NCBI RefSeq assembly: GCF_002233755.1
Contig: NZ_NIFO01000005.1
Coordinates: forward strand, 1 to 64,000
DNA: 64,000 nucleotides
Origin: Acinetobacter piscicola
GTDB lineage: Bacteria; Pseudomonadota; Gammaproteobacteria; Pseudomonadales; Moraxellaceae
Direction: 5' to 3'
This document shows, in pieces, positions 35,211 to 45,333 of this stretch (position 1 is its first letter; every line of letters starts with the position of its first letter). The translations under genes and the position numbers were made by a program. The notes under the pieces are model-generated. The model was not told where the DNA came from and did no database searches. It saw only the letters and a list, made by a program, of their open reading frames with translations.

Positions 35211-36239
35211 TTATGAATTAAACAACTCACATAAATCGAGTAAACGATTTGCATAACCCCATTCATTATCATACCAAGCAAATACTTTCGCTTGATTCCC
35301 CACTACCATCGTTTGAGCTAGATCAACAATTAAAGAGTAAGGTGAATGATTAAAATCACTAGAAACCAATGCTTCGTCAGTGACTGACATGATCTCAGCA
35401 TAATCATATTTAGCTGCTTGAATTAAGGTCTGATTAATTAAATGATTGGTAATTGGTGATTTTGCAATAAAAGTTAAATCAATCGCTGCAACATTGATGG
35501 TCGGAACACGAATCGAATAACCATCTATACGATTTTCCATCTTCGGCATCACTTGTTTCAATGCACCCAATGCGGAAGACGTGGTTGGGATAATGTTTTG
35601 ACCAGAAGCACGTGCCCGACGTAAGTCACGATGCGCATGGTCTAAAACCGATTGATCTGCGGTTACGGCATGAATTTCCGTCATTAACGCAGTTTCTATG
35701 CCAAAAGCATCATCGATAATTTTAACCAATGGAACGAGTGCTTGCGTGGTACACGACACACTAGAAATAATTTGATCGGTTTCTTTGAGTTCATAGTGAT
35801 TTACACCATAAACAATGGCTGCATCGACTGTATCAAAAGGTGCAGCACCAATAATGACGCGCTTCGCCCCTGCTATAAGGTGCTGCGTTGCCGCCTCTCT
35901 TGAACGAAATAGTCCAGTACATTCCAAAACCACATCAATATTTAAATCTGCCCATGGCAAATGCACTGGGTCTGCTTGTCTTAAAATTTGAACTTTAAGT
36001 TTGGTCTGTCGTGCATCGATAGACATGTAAATATGTTCATTTTCCTGAACAATATCTACAGCGCCATCAAAACGACCATGCGTAGTATCGTATTTAAATA
36101 AATGGACTAAGGTTTCAACATCTGCAATATCATTGATCGCAACGATTTCAAAATGGAAGTTTTTCGGATTTTCAAACCAAGCTCTTAATACATTTCGCCC
36201 AATTCTACCAAAGCCATTAATCGCCACACGTTGCATCAT
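35211..36239 (-). CDS. GAPDH-family dehydrogenase, most like erythrose-4-phosphate dehydrogenase
   Basis: This 342-residue NAD-dependent dehydrogenase has the Rossmann start VAINGFGRIGRNVLRAW, catalytic Cys163 in SVSCTTQ and His190. Features favour Epd over glycolytic GAPDH: VPTINVAAIDL, the PWADLNIDVVLECTGLF stretch, and SSDFNHSPYSLIVD close to Epd patterns. Epd makes 4-phosphoerythronate for pyridoxal phosphate synthesis. One oddity is Gln instead of the near-universal Asn after SCTT. The gene is alone on its strand beside alaS. Glycolytic GAPDH is the alternative. Confidence 0.78.
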   Translation of the reverse strand: MMQRVAINGFGRIGRNVLRAWFENPKNFHFEIVAINDIADVETLVHLFKYDTTHGRFDGAVDIVQENEHIYMSIDARQTKLKVQILRQADPVHLPWADLNIDVVLECTGLFRSREAATQHLIAGAKRVIIGAAPFDTVDAAIVYGVNHYELKETDQIISSVSCTTQALVPLVKIIDDAFGIETALMTEIHAVTADQSVLDHAHRDLRRARASGQNIIPTTSSALGALKQVMPKMENRIDGYSIRVPTINVAAIDLTFIAKSPITNHLINQTLIQAAKYDYAEIMSVTDEALVSSDFNHSPYSLIVDLAQTMVVGNQAKVFAWYDNEWGYANRLLDLCELFNS

Positions 36240-36680
36240 TTATCCTTAAAGTTGAAACAATAAATTTCAGCATTATATGTTATCGGATTTCTAAGCTTTA
36301 CGGCGAATATTTATCAAAAAATTAACAGTAAATATTTGTTTTGAAATGATGCTTAATCCATACGAAATTTGATAAAAACTATAGGAATGACTTGGATATT
36401 CATGGTTATCATTTCTTAGATATCAATTTTTTTTAAATGCTAACCTTAGATTGTCATGACAAAATATTTACAATTTTAAAATACTGACTTTAAATCCGAG
36501 TTTCAACACAATGTAAATTACAGAGAAAACCAATAATTCACCTTAAAATCATTGGTGACGTTAGTATTTTCCGTTATACTTTGGCGTTTTAAAAAATTAA
36601 GCCTGTGTGAGCACTGAGCATAAAAATCAGACTCAGCAACACACTTTTAGCCAATATGAAAATTAAGGAGTGACTTGGTC
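36240..36680. other. Gene-free stretch between the GAPDH-like gene and alaS
   Basis: About 440 AT-rich bases hold the alaS promoter at 36552-36580 and a roughly 100-base leader. Nothing else is recognised. Confidence 0.5.
36552..36580 (+). promoter_or_regulatory. Probable sigma-70 promoter of alaS
   Basis: TTGGTG (36552-36557) and TATACT (36575-36580) are separated by exactly 17 bases. The predicted transcript would have a leader of about 95 bases before the start codon. Confidence 0.6.
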
Positions 36681-39371
36681 GTGAGTACTCGTATTATGAC
36701 AACTGCTGAAATACGTGAAGCTTTTTTGCGTTACTTTGAATCGCAAGGACATACACGTGTCGCGTCGAGTTCACTTGTACCCGCCAACGATCCTACTCTG
36801 CTCTTTGCCAATGCGGGGATGAACCAATTTAAAGATTGTTTCCTTGGCTTAGAAAAACGTGATTATGTTCGTGCAACATCTTCACAAAAAGTTGTACGCG
36901 CAGGTGGTAAACACAACGATTTAGATAACGTTGGTTATACCGCGCGCCACCATACATTCTTCGAAATGTTAGGTAACTTCTCTTTTGGTGACTACTTTAA
37001 ACGTGATGCAATTAAATTTGCTTGGGAATTCCTAACGGGTGATGAATGGTTAGCGCTTCCTAAAGATAAATTGTACGCCACTGTTTACCATACAGATGAT
37101 GAAGCTTTTGACATTTGGAACAAAGACGTTGGTCTAGATGCAAGTCATATTATCCGTATTGGTGATAAAGGCGAAAAATACGAATCAGATAACTTCTGGA
37201 CAATGGGTGACACAGGTCCTTGTGGCCCTTGTTCAGAAATCTTCTTTGACCATGGCGACCACATTTGGGGTGGTTTACCAGGTTCACCTGAAGAAGATGG
37301 CGACCGTTTTATCGAGATCTGGAATAACGTTTTCATGCAGTTCAACCGTACTGCTGATGGTGTGCTTCATGCTCTGCCTGCACCATCTGTAGATACAGGT
37401 ATGGGTTTAGAACGTATTTCAGCTGTCATGCAACATGTTAATTCAAACTATGACATTGACTTGTTCCAACACTTACTCAAATCTGCTGCTGAAATTATCG
37501 ATGTAGATATGAGCCAAGCGGAAGCTGATGCCCAAGCCAATAACAAAGCAATTGAATACCCTGCCTCACTTAAAGTCGTTGCTGACCATGCTCGTTCATG
37601 TTGCTTCTTGATTGCTGATGGCGTAAACCCATCGAATGAAGGTCGTGGCTATGTGTTACGTCGTATCATCCGTCGCGCAATTCGTCACGGCAATAAAATG
37701 GGCGCAACAGGTACATTCTTCTACAAAATGTTGCAACCATTAATCGATGTTATGAGTGAAGCTTACCCTGAACTTGCTGAACGTCGTCAAGTCATTGAAG
37801 CTGCTTTAATTCGCGAAGAAGAATTATTTGCTAAAACACTTGAACAAGGTTTGAAATTACTTGAGGGTGAACTTGCCAACCTTAAAGGCAAAGTCATTCC
37901 AGGGGCAACAGTTTTTAAACTTTACGATACTTACGGCTTCCCTGCAGATTTGACCGCGGATATTGCACGTGAACGTGAATTAGAAATTGACGAAGCTGGT
38001 TTCGAAGTTGAAATGGCTGCTCAGCGTCAACGTGCACGTGATGCAGGTAAATTTGCTATTGACTATAACAGCATTGTTAAAGTTGATGGCGAAACTCAAT
38101 TTGATGGCTATGCTGCGACTCAAGGTCAAGGTCAAATTATCGCGATCTATAAAGATGGCGAACAAGTTGATGAAGTCTTTGAAGGTGATGAAGCACTCAT
38201 CGTATTAAACCAAACTCCTTTCTATGCAGAAAGCGGTGGTCAAATCGGTGATACAGGTATCTTCAAAAATGATACAGGTATTTTTGAAGTTCAGGATACC
38301 AAGAAGTCTGGTGGTGCTTTTGTACACCAAGGTATCGTGACGATGGGTAGCTTAAAAGCAACTCAACGTGTTGAAGCTATTGTTAAAGCTGATTTACGTG
38401 AAGCTACTGCGCGTAACCATTCTGCAACTCACCTGTTACATGCTGCTTTACGTCAAGTTTTGGGTGAGCATGTTCAACAAAAAGGTTCACTGGTTGCTTC
38501 AGACATCTTACGTTTTGACTTTGCCAATGACCAACCTGTAACTTTCGAACAACTACAACAAGTTGAACGTATTGTGAATGGTGAAGTGATTGCCAATACA
38601 GCTGTTTCTACAGAACTTCTAGACATCGAAGCCGCTAAAGAAAAAGGCGCAATGATGTTGTTCGGTGAAAAATACGGTGATGAAGTTCGTGTACTTTCTA
38701 TGGGTTCAATCCAAGGTGAGAAAAATTTCTCTATCGAACTTTGTGGTGGTATCCATGTAAAACGCACGGGTGATATTGGTCTATTCAAAATCACTTCAGA
38801 AGGTGGTGTTGCAGCGGGTGTACGTCGTATCGAAGCCGTTACTGGTACAAAAGCACTTGAAATCGTTCAGAAAATTGATGCTGATATTCTTCATATTAAT
38901 GATTTATTGAAAGCTCAAAAAGACCAAACTGTTGAAAAAGTGGAAGCAACTGTTGAAACAGCACATCAATTGCAAAAGCATATTGAGCAATTGAATCAAA
39001 AATTGGCGAACTTCCAAGCGAACGACTTAATGGGTCAAGTTCAAAATATTGCAGGTCGTCAAACGCTTATTGCCACAGTTCAAGGACAAGATGCGAAATC
39101 AGTTCGTCATCTTCATGATAGTGTCAAATCTAAATTAGAAAATGCAGTCATCGTACTTGCAGGTGTTGAAGGTGACAAAGTCAGCTTAATCGCATCTGTA
39201 GCGAAAGATTTTACTGCAAATCTAAAAGCGGGTGACATCATCAAACACTTAGCGACTGAGCTTGGTGGTAAAGGTGGTGGTAAACCTGACTTAGCACAAG
39301 GTGGCGCGCCACTAAACGAGAAGTTTGATCAAGTTATGGCAAATTTAACTGCTTGGCTTGCTCAAAAATAA
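36681..39371 (+). CDS. alaS: Alanyl-tRNA synthetase
   Basis: This 896-residue enzyme charges tRNA-Ala with alanine. The class II catalytic core occupies the N-terminal 460 residues ([33 protein letters not shown]). The editing domain carries the zinc/catalytic HSATHLLHA and [10 protein letters not shown] motifs, and the C-terminal C-Ala domain contains [17 protein letters not shown] at 36681 ([15 protein letters not shown]) is chosen. AAGGAG stands 11 bases upstream, and a TTG at 36675 with better spacing is an alternative. Usual length. Confidence 0.97.
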   Translation: MSTRIMTTAEIREAFLRYFESQGHTRVASSSLVPANDPTLLFANAGMNQFKDCFLGLEKRDYVRATSSQKVVRAGGKHNDLDNVGYTARHHTFFEMLGNFSFGDYFKRDAIKFAWEFLTGDEWLALPKDKLYATVYHTDDEAFDIWNKDVGLDASHIIRIGDKGEKYESDNFWTMGDTGPCGPCSEIFFDHGDHIWGGLPGSPEEDGDRFIEIWNNVFMQFNRTADGVLHALPAPSVDTGMGLERISAVMQHVNSNYDIDLFQHLLKSAAEIIDVDMSQAEADAQANNKAIEYPASLKVVADHARSCCFLIADGVNPSNEGRGYVLRRIIRRAIRHGNKMGATGTFFYKMLQPLIDVMSEAYPELAERRQVIEAALIREEELFAKTLEQGLKLLEGELANLKGKVIPGATVFKLYDTYGFPADLTADIARERELEIDEAGFEVEMAAQRQRARDAGKFAIDYNSIVKVDGETQFDGYAATQGQGQIIAIYKDGEQVDEVFEGDEALIVLNQTPFYAESGGQIGDTGIFKNDTGIFEVQDTKKSGGAFVHQGIVTMGSLKATQRVEAIVKADLREATARNHSATHLLHAALRQVLGEHVQQKGSLVASDILRFDFANDQPVTFEQLQQVERIVNGEVIANTAVSTELLDIEAAKEKGAMMLFGEKYGDEVRVLSMGSIQGEKNFSIELCGGIHVKRTGDIGLFKITSEGGVAAGVRRIEAVTGTKALEIVQKIDADILHINDLLKAQKDQTVEKVEATVETAHQLQKHIEQLNQKLANFQANDLMGQVQNIAGRQTLIATVQGQDAKSVRHLHDSVKSKLENAVIVLAGVEGDKVSLIASVAKDFTANLKAGDIIKHLATELGGKGGGKPDLAQGGAPLNEKFDQVMANLTAWLAQK

Positions 39372-39473
39372 TACTTCACCTTTTGTGTCATGATCCTAAT
39401 GCCAATTAGGGTCATGGCATATATGATGGTATGCTAAAAAACGAAAGCTTTAGTTTGATAAACTACAAAGACT

Positions 39474-40139
39474 TATGAAAAGTTTACCGTGAGCAAAAAA
39501 ATTTCATAGAGCTAAATTTAAAGCAATTGAAATTAATAATTAGTTGATGCACAGCAATATTCACCTGATCCCATAGCTCTACTTGAAGAAAATAAAAAGC
39601 TCAAACAACAGCTAAGAATTGCTGAAATTGAAAGAGAATTTCTAAAAAATTAATAACGCACTTTTCCAAATAAAATCAGTGATATAAGCATACATTTTCT
39701 ATAACCATCATACCTTGCCTACAACCTTATTAAATATATCAATTTCAAGATTTTGTGATTGGATAAAGTATGGTGTGAGGAAAAGAGTTATTCAAAGGAA
39801 AACACAATAATTCACAATGTGCAGTTCAAATCCAGTATGGGTAAATGATATTACTTATATTTGAACAGCCGAAGGATGGTTATATTTAGCTACCTTAAAA
39901 GATCTTTATAGCGAACAAATCGTTGGCTACAGTTAAATGAACGAATGACAACGCAACTTGTTTACCATGCTTAGAGCGATAAGTGAGTTCATCATCGTAA
40001 TTATAAAACTAAGGAGAAAGCTAAAACAGATATTATCAAATGCAGTGAATTATTTTATAATCAGCAGAGAATTCAGAAAGAACTACATTTTAAGACATCA
40101 AATCAAATGGTCAGAGATTTTTACAAATGCGTTGCCTAG
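39474..40139 (+). mobile_element. Degenerate IS3-family insertion element
   Basis: Broken transposase frames are readable in order. At 39549-39653 an OrfA end reads AQQYSPDPIALLEENKKLKQ then IAEIEREFLKN. At about 39745-39936 an OrfB middle reads VWVNDITYI (first catalytic Asp), GWLYLATLKDLYSEQIVGY (second Asp). At 40022-40139 the OrfB end reads CSELFYNQQRIQKEL. Stops occur after DITYI and VGY, with frame changes between blocks and a gap in the middle. No intact terminal inverted repeats or target duplication were found. It is a long-dead IS copy in the alaS-hfq spacer. Confidence 0.75.
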
Positions 40140-40249
40140 AATCTCTCAAATAGAAGTCTCCTGTAATTTCAACACACAATCATTATTTTCATTACATCGC
40201 TTTAAAACAGACCTCTCAGCGATATCTAATTTTACTCAGAACAAAAATA

Positions 40250-40278
40250 CAAAAAAGACGCCATTTAGGCGTCTTTTC
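40250..40278 (-). terminator. Terminator of hfq
   Basis: AGACGCC (40256-40262) and GGCGTCT (40268-40274) close an ATTTA loop, with T-rich flanks in both directions. It lies 27 bases past the hfq stop. Confidence 0.85.
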
Positions 40279-40304
40279 TAACAATTAGATTGAACAATCA
40301 AAAA

Positions 40305-40820
40305 TTAACGATTGTTTTCATCTTCTTGTGAATCTTCAAATTTAGTTTCGCCACCAAAGTCAGAACCTTGACCACCAAAACCACCTTGACCACCAAAACC
40401 ACCTTGACCGCCGAAGCCACCTTGACCGCCGAAGCCACCTTGGCTACCGAAACCGCCTTGACCACCAAAACCGCCTTGGCTACCAAAACCGCCCTGACCA
40501 CCAAAACCGCCTTGTTGACCACCGAAGCCGCCTTGTTGACCACCGAAACCACCAGGTTGACCACCACCGAAACCACCAGTAGTACCTTGAGCACCAGCAG
40601 GAGCACCAGCAGGACGAGGATTACGTGCAGGAACAACTGTTGAAATCGCATGCTTATAAACCATTTGGCTTACAGTATTTTTCAACAAAACAACGTACTG
40701 GTCGAAAGATTCTATATGACCTTGTAGTTTGATACCGTTTACAAGAAAAATAGAAACAGGAATGCGTTCTTTACGGAGAGAATTTAAGAACGGATCTTGC
40801 AAAGTTTGACCTTTAGACAT
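40305..40820 (-). CDS. hfq: RNA chaperone Hfq with long glycine-rich tail
   Basis: This 171-residue Sm-like protein forms hexamers that pair small RNAs with mRNAs. The conserved core is residues 1-70: Sm1 with [30 protein letters not shown] in the proximal face, and Sm2 [12 protein letters not shown]. Residues 75-150 are repeats of GGFGGQ and GGFGSQ types, ending in an acidic tip ([11 protein letters not shown]). This extension is characteristic of Moraxellaceae Hfq and strongly supports Acinetobacter. The ATG at 40820 with GGAG upstream is used. It is the last gene of a tsaE-mutL-miaA-hfq set; hflX does not follow. Confidence 0.97.
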   Translation of the reverse strand: MSKGQTLQDPFLNSLRKERIPVSIFLVNGIKLQGHIESFDQYVVLLKNTVSQMVYKHAISTVVPARNPRPAGAPAGAQGTTGGFGGGQPGGFGGQQGGFGGQQGGFGGQGGFGSQGGFGGQGGFGSQGGFGGQGGFGGQGGFGGQGGFGGQGSDFGGETKFEDSQEDENNR

Positions 40821-40910
40821 TTTATACTCCAAAAAAAATTAAAATCAGCGCAAAAACTATCTTTATTTTTCAATTAAAATTTATAAAAAAGATAGTTGTT
40901 AAATTTTGCT

Positions 40911-41855
40911 TTATCCGTATAAGTTTCGCAAGTCTTCTTGCGCCTGCTTTATCGTAAAAAAAGTTGTAAATTGATGTAATTCTTGCAAAGAACGCAACCA
41001 TGTGTATTGACGTTTTGCTAATTGTCGTGTTGCAAATAACGCCTTATCACACATTTCTTGATAACTTTCTTGACATATATCACCATTTTTCAAAAAATCA
41101 ATAGCTTGACGATATCCAACAGAGCGAAAAGCGGGTAAATTTTCATCGAGATCGTATTTTTTCATAAGAGTCTCCACCTCATTTAAAAATCCGATATCCC
41201 ACATTTTCTCTAACCGCATTTCGATACGTTTATGCAATTCTACACGATCAGGCATTAAAGCATAATTATGAAAATTGTAGCGATATGGTTGTCTTTTTGG
41301 CTGTTCAGCTTGTAATTGTGTAATAGGTCGACCTGTTATTTTATAGACCTCTAGTGCCCGAATAATACGTTGCTTATCACTTACTTTAAATTTCTCACCT
41401 GCCAAAGAATCCACGGCTTTTAATTCATCATAAACCGCTTGCCAGCCTTCCGTTTCCCCCTTCAACTCAATCGCTGCTCGAATATCATAATCAGCGCTGG
41501 GTAAATTTGTTGCTAAGCCTTCAAGCAATGCTTTGAAATAGAGCATCGTTCCGCCGACCAAAATTGGGGTTTTCCCATGTGCATGGATATCATCAATCAA
41601 ACGGCATGCATCCTCAACAAATTCTGCCGCAGAATAAACTTCAAGTGGTGTAATGATATCAATCAGATGATGCGGATAACGCTCCTGTTCGGCTTTTGAA
41701 GGCTTCGCCGTACCAATATCCATATCTTTAAAAACAAGCGCAGAATCAACTGAAATAAGCTCATAATTGCCTTGTTCGTATAGCTCGCATGCCAAAGCCG
41801 TTTTACCGCTTGCAGTCGGTCCCATTAAATTGATGACGGGCAATTGATTTGACAT
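40911..41855 (-). CDS. miaA: tRNA dimethylallyltransferase
   Basis: This 314-residue enzyme adds the dimethylallyl group to adenosine 37 of tRNAs that read UNN codons. The P-loop is [11 protein letters not shown], followed by [18 protein letters not shown], the catalytic Asp region, and [15 protein letters not shown] for diphosphate binding. The ATG at 41855 gives the usual N-terminus. A TTG at 41861, directly after the mutL stop, has better spacing from the GAGGAG site and could be used. It is co-transcribed with mutL and hfq. Confidence 0.96.
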   Translation of the reverse strand: MSNQLPVINLMGPTASGKTALACELYEQGNYELISVDSALVFKDMDIGTAKPSKAEQERYPHHLIDIITPLEVYSAAEFVEDACRLIDDIHAHGKTPILVGGTMLYFKALLEGLATNLPSADYDIRAAIELKGETEGWQAVYDELKAVDSLAGEKFKVSDKQRIIRALEVYKITGRPITQLQAEQPKRQPYRYNFHNYALMPDRVELHKRIEMRLEKMWDIGFLNEVETLMKKYDLDENLPAFRSVGYRQAIDFLKNGDICQESYQEMCDKALFATRQLAKRQYTWLRSLQELHQFTTFFTIKQAQEDLRNLYG

Positions 41856-41861
41856 GTACAA

Positions 41862-43919
41862 CTACTCTCCTCGAGCAAATAATTTATCTAATTGAGCCAA
41901 TGGAAATGCACGCCATGTTGGACGACCATGATTACATTGACTCGCAAATTCTGTTTGTTCCATTTGTCGCAACAAAGCATTCATTTCTGAAAGGCTGAGT
42001 ACCCGATGTGCTCTGACTGCCCCATGACATGCCATACCTGCCAAAATATGATCACGCTTTTGTTGTAATGCTTGAGCCTCATCATTCGGATCTAAATCAT
42101 TTAATAATTCAGGCACTAGCGAATCAAAATCAGCTTTATGCAATATCGCAGGCACGCCACGTACAATCACTTGTTCATCACCATATTGGTCAATATCCAA
42201 TCCCAATCGTTCTAATTGTGGTTTTAATTCATCAATACGCGTGGCTTGCATACGTGTAATAGAAATTACTTTAGGGATAAGCAGTTGTTGCGAAGTCCAA
42301 AACTCGGGTTTATCCCACGCTGACTTCATTTGCTGCAATAGAATTCGCTCATGTGCTGCATGCATATCAACAATGATTAAACCTTCGGTATTTTGCGCAA
42401 GAATGTAAATCGCATGCAGCTGTGCTATTGCAATCCCCAAAGGATATTCATCGATTTGAGATGTCGTAGACTGTGAAATGGCTTGTACTGAACGATTATA
42501 AGACTCTTGATCACTTAAACCTTGCGAGTTATTCCCTACTGCATGATTTGAATTGCTATGATCATTTTCACGTAAAGGCGCTAAATAGCTTTTTAATGCA
42601 TTGTTGAGTTGCTGTGTGCCTTTGTATTGTTGCTGATTTTGGCTTTGATAATGAACCGCTTGTGGTTGATTTGAATTAAAATCAGTTAAACCATCATTGT
42701 GGAATTGATTCATTTGCACAGCATCGGTATTGCTTAGGCTATTTTCTGTCTGAGTATCAAAATAAGGGTTGCTCTGTAGATTCGTCGTATCACGATGTAA
42801 TTGAAATTGCTCTTGATAACGAGGCTGTGGTGTTTGCCATGCAACAGCTTGCTCATCTTGTTTCATTGCGGATGATAATTCAACAGATGCCGTTTGAAAT
42901 TGTGCCAGTGTTTCTTTCGCATAATGACGTACAAACTCATGTACTTCACGTTGATTTAAAAAACGAATTTCATGTTTCGTTGGATGAACATTCACATCGA
43001 CATTTTCAGGATCAACTTCTAAAAACAACAAATAAGCTGAATGTTGATGCCCATGTAGAATACCGTCATATGCCATACGTAGAGCATGTGAAATGGTTTT
43101 ATCTTTGACAATACGACCATTCACATAAACATACTGTAAATCTGCTTGCCCACGTGCATCTGAAGGATGCCCTAACCAACCCGATAAACGCATATTGATA
43201 CTATCTGCATCAATCCAATACGCATTTTCTGTAAATGGGCGACCTAATAATTGTTGTACACGTTGAAAGCGTAATTCACCGCTATCTGCGATGGGTAAAT
43301 TTAGCCGAATATTTTCATTATGTTCCAATACAAAACGAATATCGAAATGAGTTAACGCCATACGACGTACAATTTCTTCGATATGCCCAAATTCAGTGCT
43401 TGGTTTTTTTAAAAATTTACGTCGTGCAGGTACATTAAAAAACAAATCTTGAATGCGAATGTGTGTGCCTTGCTGAGCAGCAACGGCTTGAATATCTTGA
43501 TTTTCAAAAGCAGTACCATTGACTTCAAGTTGATAACCGATACCTGAGTCATCCTGACTACTGGTCAGTGTGAGTCGTGAAACCGCGGCAATAGAAGCCA
43601 ATGCTTCACCGCGAAATCCCAAACTTACAATCGCTTGCAACTCTTCCGCAGATTGGATCTTGCTAGTGGCATGTCTGGTTACGGACAATGCAAGGTCTTC
43701 TGCATGAATACCACGGCCATTATCAATAATTTCAATTAGCGTACTACCACCCTGTGCGACTCGGATAATCAGTTCCGTTGCACCTGCATCGATCGAATTC
43801 TCAAGTAATTCTTTCACCACTGATGACGGACGTTCAATCACCTCACCTGCTGCAATTTGGTTAGCCAAAGCAGGATCTAAAGTCTGAATACGTCTTAAAC
43901 TGATATTTTCTTGCTGCAT
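41862..43919 (-). CDS. mutL: DNA mismatch repair protein MutL
   Basis: This 685-residue mismatch-repair protein couples MutS to downstream strand incision. The N-terminal GHKL ATPase has VVKELLENSIDAGAT, IDNGRGI and GFRGEALASIAAVS. A long Gln/Asn/Ser-rich linker spans about 340-490, followed by a C-terminal dimerisation domain. That domain contains DMHAAHERI, close to the endonuclease motif DxHA-x2-E-x4-E, but the final Glu position is Gln (ILLQQ). GMACHGAVRAH and CNHGRPTWR also resemble endonuclease-site motifs. It is the second gene of the tsaE-mutL-miaA-hfq order; amiC is missing from the usual set. Confidence 0.96.
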   Translation of the reverse strand: MQQENISLRRIQTLDPALANQIAAGEVIERPSSVVKELLENSIDAGATELIIRVAQGGSTLIEIIDNGRGIHAEDLALSVTRHATSKIQSAEELQAIVSLGFRGEALASIAAVSRLTLTSSQDDSGIGYQLEVNGTAFENQDIQAVAAQQGTHIRIQDLFFNVPARRKFLKKPSTEFGHIEEIVRRMALTHFDIRFVLEHNENIRLNLPIADSGELRFQRVQQLLGRPFTENAYWIDADSINMRLSGWLGHPSDARGQADLQYVYVNGRIVKDKTISHALRMAYDGILHGHQHSAYLLFLEVDPENVDVNVHPTKHEIRFLNQREVHEFVRHYAKETLAQFQTASVELSSAMKQDEQAVAWQTPQPRYQEQFQLHRDTTNLQSNPYFDTQTENSLSNTDAVQMNQFHNDGLTDFNSNQPQAVHYQSQNQQQYKGTQQLNNALKSYLAPLRENDHSNSNHAVGNNSQGLSDQESYNRSVQAISQSTTSQIDEYPLGIAIAQLHAIYILAQNTEGLIIVDMHAAHERILLQQMKSAWDKPEFWTSQQLLIPKVISITRMQATRIDELKPQLERLGLDIDQYGDEQVIVRGVPAILHKADFDSLVPELLNDLDPNDEAQALQQKRDHILAGMACHGAVRAHRVLSLSEMNALLRQMEQTEFASQCNHGRPTWRAFPLAQLDKLFARGE

Positions 43920-44051
43920 GCAATCAACCTAACAATTGACCTAAAAGTTATGTTACATAACCATCGTCATAAATTTATTTTGTATTTTAATCCACACAGC
44001 AATTCATTTAATCAATCTATGTTCATTACAAATAGCAAAGAAGCATCATTT

Positions 44052-44522
44052 TCAATGATTAAAATTTTGCAGTGCATCAATCAATTCTTCTGAAGTACTG
44101 CTTATCGTAATTTCACGAACAGTTTCATCATCTGTTTTTTGAATATCAATCACGTGATCTGCTTGAGGAATTTCCTCACCACCTTTCGATGGCCATTCAA
44201 ATAAGAACAAAGCATTGGGAACATCTAAATAATCCCGAATACCCATTAATTCAAGCTCATACGGATCATTTAGGCGATATAAATCAAAATGAAAAATATC
44301 TTTTCCAACAATATTATAAGGCTCAACCAATGTATAAGTTGGGCTTTTAACAGCACCCTTATGCCCTAAACCTTGTAACCAATAACGGCTAAGTGTCGTT
44401 TTACCTGCACCTAAATCACCAATAAGATAAATCACGCCTTCTGCAATATGTTGCGCTAATTTTTGCGCTAATTTTTTGGTATCTAATTCATTGCTCAGGC
44501 TTAATTTACATGAATATTGCAT
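44052..44522 (-). CDS. tsaE: tRNA threonylcarbamoyladenosine biosynthesis ATPase TsaE
   Basis: This 156-residue P-loop ATPase is needed with TsaB, TsaC and TsaD to make t6A at position 37 of ANN-decoding tRNAs. The Walker A is GDLGAGKTTLSR, followed by VKSPTYTLVEPY and the Walker-B-like FHFDLYRL. A typical LFEWPSKGGEEIP motif follows. The ATG at 44522 is preferred to the start 51 bases upstream, because it places the first beta strand where family members have it. It is upstream of mutL with 132 bases between. Confidence 0.95.
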   Translation of the reverse strand: MQYSCKLSLSNELDTKKLAQKLAQHIAEGVIYLIGDLGAGKTTLSRYWLQGLGHKGAVKSPTYTLVEPYNIVGKDIFHFDLYRLNDPYELELMGIRDYLDVPNALFLFEWPSKGGEEIPQADHVIDIQKTDDETVREITISSTSEELIDALQNFNH

Positions 44523-44655
44523 AGCACTCACGATATGATTCAAACAAGCGACTATGATAGCATTGCAAGACAATATTGCCCAACTAGATTCATATACTGT
44601 TTAAATTTTAGTAAATTTATTCATTGCCCATTAAACATAGATTGTTCTTAAAATC

Positions 44656-45297
44656 ATGACATTACAAAACAGAGTTGACCCTTGGGGTAATTTGATTGCA
44701 AATCCATCAAAACATGCTGAGTTAATGGGTAATCGAGGTGTTTTGCACAATACAGAACGACAAATTATCCGAAAGTGGAAACTTAAAGCTTGGATTACAT
44801 GTCTTACACAATTTAAAGACACTAAAAGAGTCATTTTTGCTCCAAATCATTATTCTGAACTCTTTTTTTTAGATGAAGCAACAGCTTTTGCAGCAGGTCA
44901 TCGCCCATGCGCTGAATGTCAACGCCAAAGAAGTAATCAATTTAAAATCTTGTGGCTAGAAACAAACTCATCAAACAAGAAAATAAAATTGTCCGAAATT
45001 GATGAACAATTACACTTGGAACGTATTGACAAAGATCAAAATAAAATCACTTTTCAAGCAATGATCAAAGACTTACCAATTGGCACTTGTATCGAATATA
45101 TGAATGATTTTGTGATGATTGTTGCTGAACAACACTATTTGCTTTGGTCTTTTGATGGATATAAAAATAAAATAGATATAGAAGCAGAAAGCATTGTTAA
45201 TGTTATTACCCCAAAATCAATCGTGAATATTTTTAAACATGGGTTTATTCCATATTTTCATCCATCAGCTCAAAAAATTGTCTGTAATAACCAGTAG
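44656..45297 (+). CDS. Conserved hypothetical protein with HRPCAEC motif
   Basis: This 213-residue soluble protein has an invariant-looking start, RVDPWGNLIANPSK, then GNRGVLHN and a central GHRPCAECQRQR. That Cys pair resembles the zinc-binding RPCxxC motif of the Ada N-terminal domain, and I have seen this combination in uncharacterised proteobacterial proteins, but no activity is known to me. It is divergent from tsaE and 36 bases before an RluA-type pseudouridine synthase, so the two may be co-transcribed. A metal or nucleic-acid-related role is only a guess. Confidence 0.7.
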   Translation: MTLQNRVDPWGNLIANPSKHAELMGNRGVLHNTERQIIRKWKLKAWITCLTQFKDTKRVIFAPNHYSELFFLDEATAFAAGHRPCAECQRQRSNQFKILWLETNSSNKKIKLSEIDEQLHLERIDKDQNKITFQAMIKDLPIGTCIEYMNDFVMIVAEQHYLLWSFDGYKNKIDIEAESIVNVITPKSIVNIFKHGFIPYFHPSAQKIVCNNQ

Positions 45298-45333
45298 CTA
45301 ATCACTTTCAATGAATTTGGATAATATCGTTTT

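Noticed and set aside
39825..39850. A tRNA-like GTTCAAATCC segment
   Set aside because: No cloverleaf can be formed around it and it codes for part of the IS3 transposase remnant.
39958..40281. A 107-residue plus-strand frame after the IS fragments
   Set aside because: It is out of frame with the readable transposase end at 40022-40139 and has no family resemblance.
40368..40651. Long repetitive Thr- and Val-rich frames over hfq
   Set aside because: They are other-frame readings of the repeated GGFGGQ codons of Hfq.
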